Shown piece after piece: positions 17,942 to 26,813 of a DNA stretch of 64,000 nt (its first letter is position 1; every line of letters starts with the position of its first letter). The position numbers and the translations under genes are program-made. Under the pieces are notes generated by a model, which was given only the letters and a program-made list of their open reading frames with translations, was not told the DNA's origin and searched no databases. Source of the stretch: Paenibacillus gallinarum (GTDB lineage: Bacteria; Bacillota; Bacilli; Paenibacillales; Paenibacillaceae); contig NZ_JACSQL010000002.1 of NCBI RefSeq assembly GCF_014836635.1, positions 682,001 through 746,000 on the forward strand, written 5' to 3'.

Positions 17942-19150
17942 TTACTGAAACAACCCAAGCTTTCCGATTCGTCTCGCTGCTTCCCGCAGTCTATCTTCAT
18001 CACTAAGCAGTCCTACACGGACATATCCCTCACCATGCTGTCCAAAACCGATACCCGGTGCTACTGCTACTTTTGCCTCTCGAAGCAGAAGATCAGCGAA
18101 CGAAGCAGATGTATACCCTTTAGGCACAGGAAGCCAGCTAAAGAAGGAACCGCCTGGTTTTTTAGCATTGTACCCGATATTTTCGAGTTCACTAAATAGA
18201 GCATTTCGCCGAGATTCATAGCGGCCGACAAGCTCAGTAACACACTGCTGAGAAGAAGTCAGTGCCGTCTGCGCAGCTACCTGAATGCCTCCGAATAAGC
18301 TTACATACATATGGTCTTGTAGCTGATTAATAAGTTTAATAATCTCTGCATTTCCGAGAGCAAAACCAACTCTCCATCCTGCCATATTATAGGTTTTGGA
18401 CAAAGTGTAGAATTCAACGCCTACTTCTTTGGCGCCTGGTGTCTCTAAAAAACTGATAGGACGATGGCCGTCAAAACCAATAGCGCCATAAGCAAAGTCA
18501 CTTGCAACAACAATACCATTCTTAGTCGCAAATTCTACCGTATCTTCATAGAAGGAGCTTGGAGCAATGGCAGCTGTCGGGTTATTCGGATAATTGAGAA
18601 ACATCAGTTTTGCTTTATTGGCATCTCGCTCTGAAATCGCACTGTAATCAGGTAAGAAATCATTGGACGCAAGTAGCGGCATAAATGACATTTCTGCCTT
18701 GGCAAGAGCGACTCCGGACCAGTAATCAGGATAACCTGGGTCGGGCACGAGACACACATCCCCTGGATTCAATAGAACTTGAGGAAGTTCTACAAGTCCT
18801 GTTTTTCCGCCAAACAAAATGGCTACTTCTGTTTCAGGATCGAGCTCAACACCATAATCCTCTTTATAGCGGTGAGCAATCGCTTCTTTTAGAAAAGGAA
18901 AGCCGCTAAATGGAGAATATTTATGATAAAGCGGATTGTCCGCTGCTTCTTGCAAGGAAGATACGATATGCTTCGGAGTAGGTGTATCTGGATTTCCTTG
19001 TCCTAGATTAATGACATCATGTCCTGCCATGATCTCACGGTTTACATTTTGAACAAGCGTAGCAAAAAACTGAGTAGGCAGATGGTTCATAATCTCAGCA
19101 GGTTCGATCGTAAATCTGGACTTCGCAGGCTGAACATGAGAAGAGTTCAT
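17942..19150 (-). CDS. mtnE: Methionine-salvage aminotransferase MtnE
   Basis: A PLP-dependent class I aminotransferase closely resembling Bacillus MtnE/YkrV, which transaminates 2-keto-4-methylthiobutyrate to methionine. It has 402 residues. NLGQGNPDTPTP, LFGGKTGLVELPQ, VPDPGYPDYWSG, FLNYPNNPT and the Schiff-base segment TLSKTYNMAGWRVG are visible. It lies upstream of the proline T-box on the same strand and diverges from mtnU, as expected for this gene pair. No S-box riboswitch was seen in the 170-bp intergenic region. Confidence 0.9.
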   Translation of the reverse strand: MNSSHVQPAKSRFTIEPAEIMNHLPTQFFATLVQNVNREIMAGHDVINLGQGNPDTPTPKHIVSSLQEAADNPLYHKYSPFSGFPFLKEAIAHRYKEDYGVELDPETEVAILFGGKTGLVELPQVLLNPGDVCLVPDPGYPDYWSGVALAKAEMSFMPLLASNDFLPDYSAISERDANKAKLMFLNYPNNPTAAIAPSSFYEDTVEFATKNGIVVASDFAYGAIGFDGHRPISFLETPGAKEVGVEFYTLSKTYNMAGWRVGFALGNAEIIKLINQLQDHMYVSLFGGIQVAAQTALTSSQQCVTELVGRYESRRNALFSELENIGYNAKKPGGSFFSWLPVPKGYTSASFADLLLREAKVAVAPGIGFGQHGEGYVRVGLLSDEDRLREAARRIGKLGLFQ

Positions 19151-19320
19151 TTCATCACTCCGGTTTCATCATAGTAAAAAGTAATATAAATCTATCATGA
19201 TTTATCCTAGCTGTATAGATGGAATTCGCTTATAAAGACTTGTGTGATTTGGAAGAAAACGTCTATGATAGGATGAACTTATTTTATATGAATCTGGTTG
19301 AAGTGTAAAAGGAGAATAAG

Positions 19321-20178
19321 ATGATGACGAATCTAAATAGTGAGATTAGTAACGTGTCAGAAGAAGCGAATAATTCATCCGTTCAGATTGTATTACTTCA
19401 GAGTGATATTCAGATTGGAAAGCCAGATGTTAACCGTAAGCATATGCAGGAGCTTATTCAGCAGGCGATGGAGAAGGGTCCGAATACGGATATCATTGTA
19501 CTGCCTGAGATGTGGAACACGGGATATGCACTTACAGAGATTCATGAACTGGCAGATCAACATGGGAAAATGGAACGAGAGTGGCTGCAAGAATATGCTG
19601 CTCGTTATAAAGTGAATATTGTAGCAGGTTCTATTTCTGAAATCGTGGATGAAAAGATTTATAACAGTATGTACGTATTTAATAGAGAAGGAAAAGAAGT
19701 GGCACGTTATGCAAAAATGCACTTATTTAGGCTCATGGATGAAGAGAAATACCTTGCATCCGGAGAAGAACCGATTACTTTCAGTTTTGACGGTAACTGG
19801 ACTGCCGGAGCTTCGATTTGCTATGACATCCGTTTCCCTGAACTTGGAAGAACGCTTGCCTTAGCTGGGGCGAAGGTGTTATTTGTGCCGGCGGAATGGC
19901 CGCATCCACGTTTACATCACTGGCGTACTTTACTTATGGCCAGAGCAATTGAGAATCAGATGTATGTGGTATCCTGCAATCGTGTTGGTGTAAGTAAAGA
20001 TACCACCTTTTTTGGTCATTCCATGATCATTGACCCGTGGGGGGAAATCGTGATGGAGGGTGGAGACCAAGAAGAGATTCTTACGGGTATGATTGATCCG
20101 GCGCTGGTAGACGAAGTACGGGGAAGAATTCCGGTCTTTGAAGATCGTAGACCAAACCTTTATTTTCAGCGGAAATAA
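19321..20178 (+). CDS. mtnU: Carbon-nitrogen hydrolase (2-oxoglutaramate amidase, MtnU-type)
   Basis: A nitrilase-superfamily amidase. The Glu-Lys-Cys triad is visible in VLPEMWNTGY, RYAKMHLF and GASICYDIRFPE. Bacillus MtnU (YkrU) hydrolyses the oxoglutaramate produced by the glutamine-dependent MtnE transaminase. The divergent position beside mtnE supports this. It has 285 residues, with an N-terminal extension of about 22 residues before the core; a later start is possible, but GGAG lies before ATG 19321. Confidence 0.87.
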   Translation: MMTNLNSEISNVSEEANNSSVQIVLLQSDIQIGKPDVNRKHMQELIQQAMEKGPNTDIIVLPEMWNTGYALTEIHELADQHGKMEREWLQEYAARYKVNIVAGSISEIVDEKIYNSMYVFNREGKEVARYAKMHLFRLMDEEKYLASGEEPITFSFDGNWTAGASICYDIRFPELGRTLALAGAKVLFVPAEWPHPRLHHWRTLLMARAIENQMYVVSCNRVGVSKDTTFFGHSMIIDPWGEIVMEGGDQEEILTGMIDPALVDEVRGRIPVFEDRRPNLYFQRK

Positions 20179-20256
20179 AAAATATAATTAAATTGTTTCG
20201 TTTCCTGGGTAGAAGGTTAATAGATAATATCCCGTCACCAAAAGGAGATGATCACC

Positions 20257-20458
20257 ATGGAAAACCGTAAGGCTAACCATTTGGAAGAGAAACTCAGGCG
20301 ACAAGTTCACAAGTATGTGAGGGATGATAGAGAAAGACCTTTCCTAGAAAGCAGGGATGGAGATTTATCTCCCCCCAGAGTCTGACCGAGACTGGAGACA
20401 GGTAAGTCAAACAGGCTGGATTCCAATGCATGAACCTAACAAATATGTAAAACATTAA
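20257..20458 (+). pseudogene. Small protein gene interrupted by a one-base shift in a C-run
   Basis: ATG 20257 lies behind AAAGGAG (20241-20247) and reads 42 codons to TGA (20383-20385). The frame breaks in a run of six C (20371-20376). Removing one C continues the reading for 26 more codons, rich in Trp/Asp/Pro and ending PNKYVKH, to TAA at 20458, for a total of about 66 residues. The distal part has coding character and is followed by a terminator. This is either a real frameshift, a slippery-run sequence error or phase variation. I do not recognise the family. The mature protein would be small, charged and cytoplasmic. Confidence 0.6.
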
Positions 20459-20527
20459 AGCGTAAGCGTACAAATTAGATTTCGTCCTTTTTGAAGTAGT
20501 GAGTAATTACTGTAAAAAGACAGCAGA

Positions 20528-20556
20528 ACAGCCCGGATCATCCGGGCTGTTTTTGT
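20528..20556 (+). terminator. Terminator between the small gene and the LysR gene
   Basis: An ACAGCCCGGA / TCCGGGCTGT hairpin followed by TTTTT. It faces the plus-strand small gene; the minus-strand T-run is weaker. Confidence 0.85.
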
Positions 20557-20558
20557 GT

Positions 20559-21479
20559 TTATTTTTGCCATTCGGTAGACATTTCTTCAATTGTTGTTCG
20601 AAAGGTCTCTATAAAAGCTTCCGCAGCTCCGGATAGATAGCGTCCTTTACGGTAAGCAATAACGAGTGTGCGACTCGGCGCAGCTTCAATCGGCAGATAA
20701 ACGGGGACAAATTCACTTCGCGGCGTCCTTGCGATAAACCTTGGAACAAGGGTGATTCCCATACCTGTAGCCACAAGTGATTGTACAGTTTCCATGTTAT
20801 TACTCTCGAACACCACTTTAGGTTCAAAGCCTGCTGCTTGGCACAAGTCAAAGGTCAGTTTACGAAATCCCTGGCCTTTTTTTAGTACGACAAAAGACTC
20901 TCCCGCAAGTTCTTCTAACTTCACTGGAGACGAAGATGCTGGATTACGGAGTGCAAGGGGATGATCTTTGGGAACGGCTAAATCAATCCGTTCTTCGCCA
21001 ATCTCGATGTAAGATAGAGAAGGCTCTTGAAGAGGAAGTGATAACAAGCTGAGATCACTTTTGCCGCTCGCTGTTAATTTTTCTAGGTTCATAGAAGAGT
21101 CCTCTAGCAAGGTGATTTCGATATCGGGATAATTTTCACGAAAAGTAGGAAGTACATGCGGCAAAAGATGGGAGCCTGTGATCGGCATACTTCCAACAAT
21201 GACCTTTCCTTTACGAAGCTGAGAGATATCCGACATTTCTTGCTTAAGAAGTTCAACGGCATCAAGAATGTCACTTGCTTTCGATACAAAAGAAGCACCC
21301 GCATGAGTTAGTTCAACAGAACTTGTGTTGCGCTGGAAAAGTAAAACCCCCAGTTCTTTCTCAAGCTTAGATAACTGCTGACTTAGCGAGGGCTGAGCAA
21401 TATGAAGTTTTTCAGCAGCCCTTGAAAAGTTTTTCTCTGCTGCAATTTGAAGGGCATATTGTAATTGTCTGAGTTCCAT
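20559..21479 (-). CDS. LysR-family transcriptional regulator
   Basis: 306 residues with an N-terminal winged helix (MELRQLQYALQIAAEKNFSR, then AAEKLHIAQPSLSQQLSKLE) and a two-lobed substrate-binding domain from about residue 90. It is transcribed away from the DUF3889 gene and leuCD. LysR proteins usually regulate a divergent gene using a small coinducer, so the secreted protein or leuC are candidates. The ligand is unknown. Confidence 0.93.
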   Translation of the reverse strand: MELRQLQYALQIAAEKNFSRAAEKLHIAQPSLSQQLSKLEKELGVLLFQRNTSSVELTHAGASFVSKASDILDAVELLKQEMSDISQLRKGKVIVGSMPITGSHLLPHVLPTFRENYPDIEITLLEDSSMNLEKLTASGKSDLSLLSLPLQEPSLSYIEIGEERIDLAVPKDHPLALRNPASSSPVKLEELAGESFVVLKKGQGFRKLTFDLCQAAGFEPKVVFESNNMETVQSLVATGMGITLVPRFIARTPRSEFVPVYLPIEAAPSRTLVIAYRKGRYLSGAAEAFIETFRTTIEEMSTEWQK

Positions 21480-21515
21480 AATGGTTCACCTCATGTTTAT
21501 AAGAAAATACTATAC

Positions 21516-21528
21516 TAGGAATATTCTA
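21516..21528. promoter_or_regulatory. Candidate LysR box
   Basis: TAGGAATATTCTA, an imperfect dyad of the T-N11-A form, lies 37 bp before the LysR start in the divergent intergenic region. Flanking TATAC and GTATA halves extend the symmetry. Confidence 0.35.
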
Positions 21529-21673
21529 CTTTTAGTATATAGGTTTTTCCTTTAATGAGATATCTAATTTATTGAAAAGAACAATAAGTGCATAGCGTAC
21601 TAGCCATTGTTGAATAATGAGGAGGACCCTAGATCTCTATATATAGAGAATAAAAGAAGGAGATGCTTAATCG

Positions 21674-22024
21674 TTGAAAAATTCACTTACTAGTAAAATA
21701 AAGCGAAGCCTTGCTGCAGGCTCACTTCTGCTCATTCTACTTCCTTCCAGTATATGGGTTCAATATACGATGCCTACTGCTCATGCTGAGCCTGCTTATG
21801 CGAAGTGGGGTGTGATTGCTGTAAAGAAAGCTGAGACCAAGTATGGTGCTCCTGTGAAGGATTATGCTCACATCGGAAGAACGGTTATTTCGGAATCTAT
21901 AGCAGAAGAGAAATTTCGTCTACTAATAAAAAAAGAAAATCAGGAATTCACTGTTGAGGTCACAGTCCGATTTAACCCGCAAACCGATGAATTATCAAAC
22001 GTTGATTTTACAGCTATAAATTAG
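21674..22024 (+). CDS. Secreted DUF3889-family protein
   Basis: 116 residues starting at TTG 21674, about 11 nt after AAGAAGGAG. A signal peptide (basic start, hydrophobic 14-36, AHA-type cleavage site) precedes a domain beginning PAYAKWGVIAVKKAETKYG with a YAHIGRT segment. These are the marks of the DUF3889 family (B. subtilis YqzG/YhdC). The function of the family is not known to me. It lies between a divergent LysR gene and leuC. Confidence 0.8.
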   Translation: MKNSLTSKIKRSLAAGSLLLILLPSSIWVQYTMPTAHAEPAYAKWGVIAVKKAETKYGAPVKDYAHIGRTVISESIAEEKFRLLIKKENQEFTVEVTVRFNPQTDELSNVDFTAIN

Positions 22025-22051
22025 TGGAGTGGAGCAAATTTATGAATACCA

Positions 22052-22166
22052 AGGTTAAGTGATGGTGCAAAGTTCTATAAGATGCACTTTTCACTTAACC
22101 TATGGAATTTGTGCATGGCACCACGAAATAGTCTATAGGATAATCCTATCAGTTCTATAGTTTTTA
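22052..22166 (+). promoter_or_regulatory. Structured leader with competing hairpins upstream of leuC
   Basis: AGGTTAAGTGA (22052-22062) pairs exactly with TCACTTAACCT (22091-22101) and encloses TGGTGCA/TGCAC. TGGTGC (22063-22068) can instead pair with GCACCA (22118-22123). A weaker CTATAG...CTATAG hairpin followed by TTTTT ends at about 22166. This could be an attenuator for leuCD or a read-through terminator of the DUF3889 gene. No T-box motif is present. Confidence 0.4.
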
Positions 22167-22272
22167 TATCTTGGAACAATATGTGTTTCTCATGCTATAT
22201 TGAGTTCATTAATAGAAGCGACATGTGATGTCTTTCTAAATAGAGAACGAAAATTTAGCTGAGGTGAAAAAA

Positions 22273-23694
22273 ATGAGCAAAAAGACGATGTTCGAAAAAA
22301 TTTGGGATAACCATGTGATTACACAAGAAGAAGGAAAGCCAAGCATTCTCTATATTGATCTGCACCTTGTTCATGAAGTTACCTCTCCGCAAGCATTTGA
22401 GGGACTGCGTCTCAGCGGACGAAAGGTTCGCCGTCCTGAGCTTACTTTTGCTACGATGGATCATAATGTACCGACGAAAGATCGTTATAATATTACAGAT
22501 CCGATCTCAAAACAGCAGATCGACACCCTCTCTGCAAACTGTCGTGAATTTGGCGTTAAGCTGTATGACCTTGATACTCTTGATCAAGGGGTCGTTCACG
22601 TAATGGGCCCAGAACTTGGATTAACTCATCCTGGAAAAACAATTGTATGCGGTGACAGTCACACTTCCACACATGGTGCATTTGGTGCACTTGCCTTTGG
22701 TATTGGAACAAGTGAAGTAGAACACGTACTAGCAACCCAATGTTTACAGCAAGCAAAAGCAAAAACAATGGAAGTTCGCTTTGTCGGCCAGCGTAAAGCA
22801 GGCGTAACTGCTAAAGATATGATTCTGGGTGTTATCGCTAAATACGGTACTGATTTTGCTACAGGCTACGTTATCGAGTATACAGGGGAATCGATTCGTT
22901 CCCTCAGCATGGAAGAACGCATGACTGTATGTAACATGTCGATCGAAGGCGGAGCAAGAGCAGGGATGATCGCTCCAGATGAAACGACTTATAATTATCT
23001 TAAAGGTCGTCAGTATGTACCGAAAGACACGGATTTTGAAGCTGCTAAACTTAGATGGGATGAACTTACAACGGACGAAGGAGCAGAATTTGATACGGTT
23101 CTGGAGTTTGATGTAGAGTCACTTATTCCACAAGTAACCTGGGGAACAAGCCCAGGTATGGGAACAGATATTTCCTCTCGTGTTCCAGTTCCAGCTGAAC
23201 TTCCGACGGAAAATGAACGTAAAGCTGCTGAAAAAGCAATTGAATATATGGGACTTATCCCAGGAACACCGATGGCTGATATTGAGATTGATTACGTATT
23301 TATTGGATCCTGTACAAATGGACGGATCGAAGACCTTCGGGCAGCAGCCGATATCGCGAAAGGATATAAAGTATCTGATCGTGTTACCGCAATTGTTGTA
23401 CCAGGTTCAGGACGAGTGAAAATCCAGGCAGAAGAAGAAGGACTGGATAAAGTATTTATAGAAGCTGGTTTTGAGTGGCGTGAAGCGGGATGCAGTATGT
23501 GTCTTGCTATGAATCCAGATGTGCTTCAACCAGGACAACGGTGTGCTTCCACATCTAACCGTAACTTTGAAGGTCGCCAAGGTCGAGGCGGACGGACTCA
23601 TTTGGTATCGCCAGCAATGGCAGCAGCAGCAGCTATTAAAGGGCGTTTTGTAGATGTTAGGGATTGGAAACTGAAATCAGAAGTTGCGAACTAA
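22273..23694 (+). CDS. leuC: 3-isopropylmalate dehydratase large subunit
   Basis: Isomerises 2- and 3-isopropylmalate in leucine synthesis as an LeuC-LeuD heterodimer with a [4Fe-4S] cluster. ATG 22273 follows GAGGTG; 473 residues. Cluster cysteines lie in GSCTNGR and [10 protein letters not shown], with the earlier [14 protein letters not shown] segment. The leuA and leuB genes are not in the window. Confidence 0.97.
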   Translation: MSKKTMFEKIWDNHVITQEEGKPSILYIDLHLVHEVTSPQAFEGLRLSGRKVRRPELTFATMDHNVPTKDRYNITDPISKQQIDTLSANCREFGVKLYDLDTLDQGVVHVMGPELGLTHPGKTIVCGDSHTSTHGAFGALAFGIGTSEVEHVLATQCLQQAKAKTMEVRFVGQRKAGVTAKDMILGVIAKYGTDFATGYVIEYTGESIRSLSMEERMTVCNMSIEGGARAGMIAPDETTYNYLKGRQYVPKDTDFEAAKLRWDELTTDEGAEFDTVLEFDVESLIPQVTWGTSPGMGTDISSRVPVPAELPTENERKAAEKAIEYMGLIPGTPMADIEIDYVFIGSCTNGRIEDLRAAADIAKGYKVSDRVTAIVVPGSGRVKIQAEEEGLDKVFIEAGFEWREAGCSMCLAMNPDVLQPGQRCASTSNRNFEGRQGRGGRTHLVSPAMAAAAAIKGRFVDVRDWKLKSEVAN

Positions 23695-23715
23695 CGCGGA
23701 GAGGAGCTATTTAAC

Positions 23716-24318
23716 ATGGAGGCTTTTACAAAATTATCAGGTATTGTAGCACCCGTTGACCGGGTAAACGTGGATACAGATGCGATTATCCCAAAACAGT
23801 TTTTGAAACGAATTGAACGTACAGGATTTGGACAATTTCTATTTTACGAATGGAGATTTGATCAAGAAGGGAATGAGATCACTTCATTTACTTTGAATCA
23901 ACCGGAATTCAAGGGAGCTTCAGTTCTCCTATCTAGAGCTAACTTTGGATGTGGTTCTTCTCGTGAACATGCGCCGTGGGCTATCATGGACTTTGGATTT
24001 CGCTCAGTCATTGCTCCTTCTTATGCAGATATCTTCTATAACAACTGTTTCAAAAATGGAATTCTTCCGATCAAATTGTCTGAAGAACAAGTTGAAGATC
24101 TGTTTCAGCGTACAAGTCAGCATGATGGCTATCAGTTAAACATTGATTTAGAGAATAAAACGATTACGGATGCCTACGGATTAGAGATTCACTTTGACCT
24201 TGATGAGCACCGCAGACAGTTCCTTTTGCAAGGGCTTGATGATATCGGTTTGACTTTACAGCATGCTGATGCAATTTCGGAGTATGAAAATAAGCACTCT
24301 TCCATTTTATTCGGCTAA
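23716..24318 (+). CDS. leuD: 3-isopropylmalate dehydratase small subunit
   Basis: The small swivelling subunit partner of LeuC, 200 residues. [16 protein letters not shown], the catalytic-region [12 protein letters not shown] and [13 protein letters not shown] are diagnostic. It lies 21 bp after leuC with a GGAGAGGAG ribosome site. Confidence 0.97.
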   Translation: MEAFTKLSGIVAPVDRVNVDTDAIIPKQFLKRIERTGFGQFLFYEWRFDQEGNEITSFTLNQPEFKGASVLLSRANFGCGSSREHAPWAIMDFGFRSVIAPSYADIFYNNCFKNGILPIKLSEEQVEDLFQRTSQHDGYQLNIDLENKTITDAYGLEIHFDLDEHRRQFLLQGLDDIGLTLQHADAISEYENKHSSILFG

Positions 24319-24331
24319 ATTTCAAAATAGA

Positions 24332-24376
24332 GAAAAGATCTGATGGTCCATGTGATCCTCAGATCTTTTTTTATTT
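24332..24376 (+). terminator. Terminator after leuCD
   Basis: An AAAAGATCTGA / TCAGATCTTTT stem followed by a T-rich tract. Confidence 0.9.
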
Positions 24377-24377
24377 T

Positions 24378-24644
24378 TCGTGAACTGGAATCAATTTCAA
24401 TTATTCTCTATTAAAAGTGCAACTAACAAAAGACAATTTTAATATTTTTATCGGAAAATGTTAAAAAATATGCTAAAATGTTACAGTAAGACTGGATGTT
24501 TTCCCTAATTATTTCAAATAAAGAGGTAATAATTCGCAACTTTCACACGTTTCTCTCGTCTATTATTAAGTTATTAGTAAATTTAGCTAATTTATTAGCA
24601 AATGTTTACTAGAGCGAAATAATACAGAATTGGAAGGGTGAAGG
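24378..24644 (+). other. AT-rich gap before the amidase operon
   Basis: No gene is visible. The stretch is AT-rich, with near-repeats of TTATTAG and TTAGC around 24565-24605. It presumably holds the promoter of the wall-hydrolase operon, but no convincing -35/-10 pair could be fixed. Confidence 0.4.
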
Positions 24645-26039
24645 ATGAAAAAGTTAAAAATTTTGGTCGCGTTGCTCTGTTTTGTATGGATATTTCCTGG
24701 ATATGGACAAGCAGCCGCCAACATCAAGATTTATCTCGATGGTAGTCAGGTAAGTTTATCTTCTGGTGCAAGTGCTGAGCTCATCAGTAACAAAGTCATG
24801 ATACCTATTCGTGTCGTCTCAGAGAAACTAGGATACAGCGTCGGTTGGGAACAGAAGACGAAGACGGTTACTATAATTCAAGATGAAAAAGTAATAAAAA
24901 TGGTAGTAGGAAAAAAAACTGCCACCGTTGACGGTTCCAAAATAAGTCTCGATATGGCTCCGATTATTAAAAAAGGGACGACGCTTGTTCCGATTCGTTT
25001 CATTGCAGAGGCAATGGGAATGAAGGTGAGTTGGAACAACCAAACCAAATCCGTATATCTTGTATCTCAACATAGCGGATCTGGCGGTGAAACGATTCAG
25101 CCACCTGCTGCAGGTAACGAATCCGATTTAACCCAGGTGAATGGGATCAGCTTTTCAGACAGTAAACTTATGATCGCAACAAGCGGAGGAGCTGTACCTT
25201 CTGCCTTCGCAATGACTTCGCCGAATCGAATTGTCGTTGATATTCCTCATTCGGAATTCAGCAGCCTTTTTGAAGGGACGCAAGCGCTTGACCTGACGAA
25301 AAGTACAGCAGGGCAGATCATTGTTGATGGCTATCCAGGTGTGGATAAAGTAAGATACTCCCTCTTTAGTGAGAGTCCATCGACTGTTCGTGTTGTTGTG
25401 GATCTGAGTAAAGCCATGACATACAAGCTGTCAACAACCTCAGCAGGTCTCATTACCGTAACGTTTAACACAAGCGGAGGGGCAACAACGCCGACTCCAA
25501 CTGTGAAGAAAACGGTGGTCATTGATGCAGGTCATGGGGATCAAGATCCAGGTGCTATTGGTGTAACAGGCAAGAGAGAAAAGGATTTTAATCTATCCCT
25601 TGCACTGAAAATTGAACAACTATTGAAAAAAGAGTCAGCTATTAAAGTCGTTATGACTCGGGATGATGACACATTCCTTAAACTATCTGAACGTGTTAGT
25701 CTAGCGAATAAAGCGAAAGCAGATCTTTTCCTTTCTATTCATGCGAACAGTGGACCGGCTTCTGCTACAGGTTCTGAAACCTTTTACTACCGTGCGAACA
25801 GTAAATCACTTGCGAGCACAGTCCATAAATATATGGTACAGGCCGCTGGACTAAAAGACCGCGGAGTAAAAACAGGGAACTTTGCAGTTATCCGTGATAC
25901 AACAATGCCCGCTATTTTGCTAGAGGTTGGATTCCTATCCAACAAAAATGACGAAGCTGCTCTCTTTAATGAAACATTCCAGAACCGAGTTGCTGAAGGT
26001 GTTGTTAAAGGCATGAAGGAATACTTAAACGTGAAATAA
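24645..26039 (+). CDS. N-acetylmuramoyl-L-alanine amidase (stalk + AMIN + Amidase_3)
   Basis: A secreted peptidoglycan hydrolase cutting the MurNAc-L-Ala bond. It has a signal peptide (1-25), a copper-amine-oxidase-N-like stalk domain (about 26-135), a Ser/Gly linker, an AMIN-like domain (about 160-275) and a C-terminal Amidase_3 domain. Zinc and catalytic residues are visible in VVIDAGHGDQDPGA, the Glu in REKDFNLSLAL, SIHAN and LEVGFLSNKND. 464 residues. It heads an apparent operon with a GerMN lipoprotein and an SLH protein, so all three act at the cell surface. Confidence 0.92.
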   Translation: MKKLKILVALLCFVWIFPGYGQAAANIKIYLDGSQVSLSSGASAELISNKVMIPIRVVSEKLGYSVGWEQKTKTVTIIQDEKVIKMVVGKKTATVDGSKISLDMAPIIKKGTTLVPIRFIAEAMGMKVSWNNQTKSVYLVSQHSGSGGETIQPPAAGNESDLTQVNGISFSDSKLMIATSGGAVPSAFAMTSPNRIVVDIPHSEFSSLFEGTQALDLTKSTAGQIIVDGYPGVDKVRYSLFSESPSTVRVVVDLSKAMTYKLSTTSAGLITVTFNTSGGATTPTPTVKKTVVIDAGHGDQDPGAIGVTGKREKDFNLSLALKIEQLLKKESAIKVVMTRDDDTFLKLSERVSLANKAKADLFLSIHANSGPASATGSETFYYRANSKSLASTVHKYMVQAAGLKDRGVKTGNFAVIRDTTMPAILLEVGFLSNKNDEAALFNETFQNRVAEGVVKGMKEYLNVK

Positions 26040-26063
26040 GAGAAGTGAAGGGGGATTTGACTA

Positions 26064-26738
26064 ATGAACAATAAAAAGTGGTGGATGATCACTCTTCTTG
26101 CAGCAATGCTCTTGGTAGTAACGGCTTGTGGAGCCGACAAACCTACGGCAGCTCCATCCGAGCAGCAAGGCAGCGGTGCAGGAGAATCGGATATTCCAGC
26201 AGATAATTTACAACCGACTGAAGATCCCATTAATACAGAACCAAGTGATGATGTGACAAACGGGGATCCAGAGGGTACTCCTGTTACTGGAGGTACAACG
26301 GAGGGACAAGCGAACGGGGGGGCAACAGCTCCTTCTGAAGAGACTAAGCAAGAAACGATCACACTATATTACACAGACCCCGAACAGTTGGAATTAAAAG
26401 AAACAAAAGGTGAAATCACCTTTAAAACGGACTGGAGTAAATATGAGGGAGCTTTCAAAGCATTACAGAAAAGTGATAGTGAGGAATTGATTCCGCTTTG
26501 GTCCGAAGAGATTACAATTAATAAACTCGAAGTGGATGGTGGAAAGATTACCCTTGATCTTAAAATTCCAGCTACTGCTAATCTCGGTTCCGGTGGAGAA
26601 CAATTTGCACTTGATGCTCTTAAACAAACTTTCTTCCAGTTTGATGAAGTTACATCCCTTGAACTACTCGTCGATGGTGAACAGAAAGAAAGCTTGATGG
26701 GACATGTTGAACTTGAACACCCCATGACAAAAGAATAG
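26064..26738 (+). CDS. GerMN-domain lipoprotein
   Basis: The lipobox LVVTAC near residue 22 marks a lipoprotein, followed by a disordered Thr/Pro/Gly/Glu linker (to about 95). A GerMN domain follows, with TLYYTDPE, then SGGEQFALDALKQTFFQF-type and LLVDGEQKESLMGH segments. GerMN proteins act in sporulation or germination and wall metabolism. It lies 24 bp after the amidase gene, a common neighbour. Confidence 0.87.
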   Translation: MNNKKWWMITLLAAMLLVVTACGADKPTAAPSEQQGSGAGESDIPADNLQPTEDPINTEPSDDVTNGDPEGTPVTGGTTEGQANGGATAPSEETKQETITLYYTDPEQLELKETKGEITFKTDWSKYEGAFKALQKSDSEELIPLWSEEITINKLEVDGGKITLDLKIPATANLGSGGEQFALDALKQTFFQFDEVTSLELLVDGEQKESLMGHVELEHPMTKE

Positions 26739-26813
26739 GGAGCAGGACAATCGTTTGTCCGGCTGCCGACATGGCAAAAGATTTGATGTGCATATAAGAG
26801 AGGAGAAATTATT

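Noticed and set aside
19151..19320. S-box (SAM) riboswitch between mtnE and mtnU
   Set aside because: None of the conserved S-box elements was found in the 170-bp region.
24540..24610. Short near-direct repeats of TTATTAG as an iteron or CRISPR remnant
   Set aside because: Units are irregular, few and in AT-rich promoter DNA; no spacers or associated genes.
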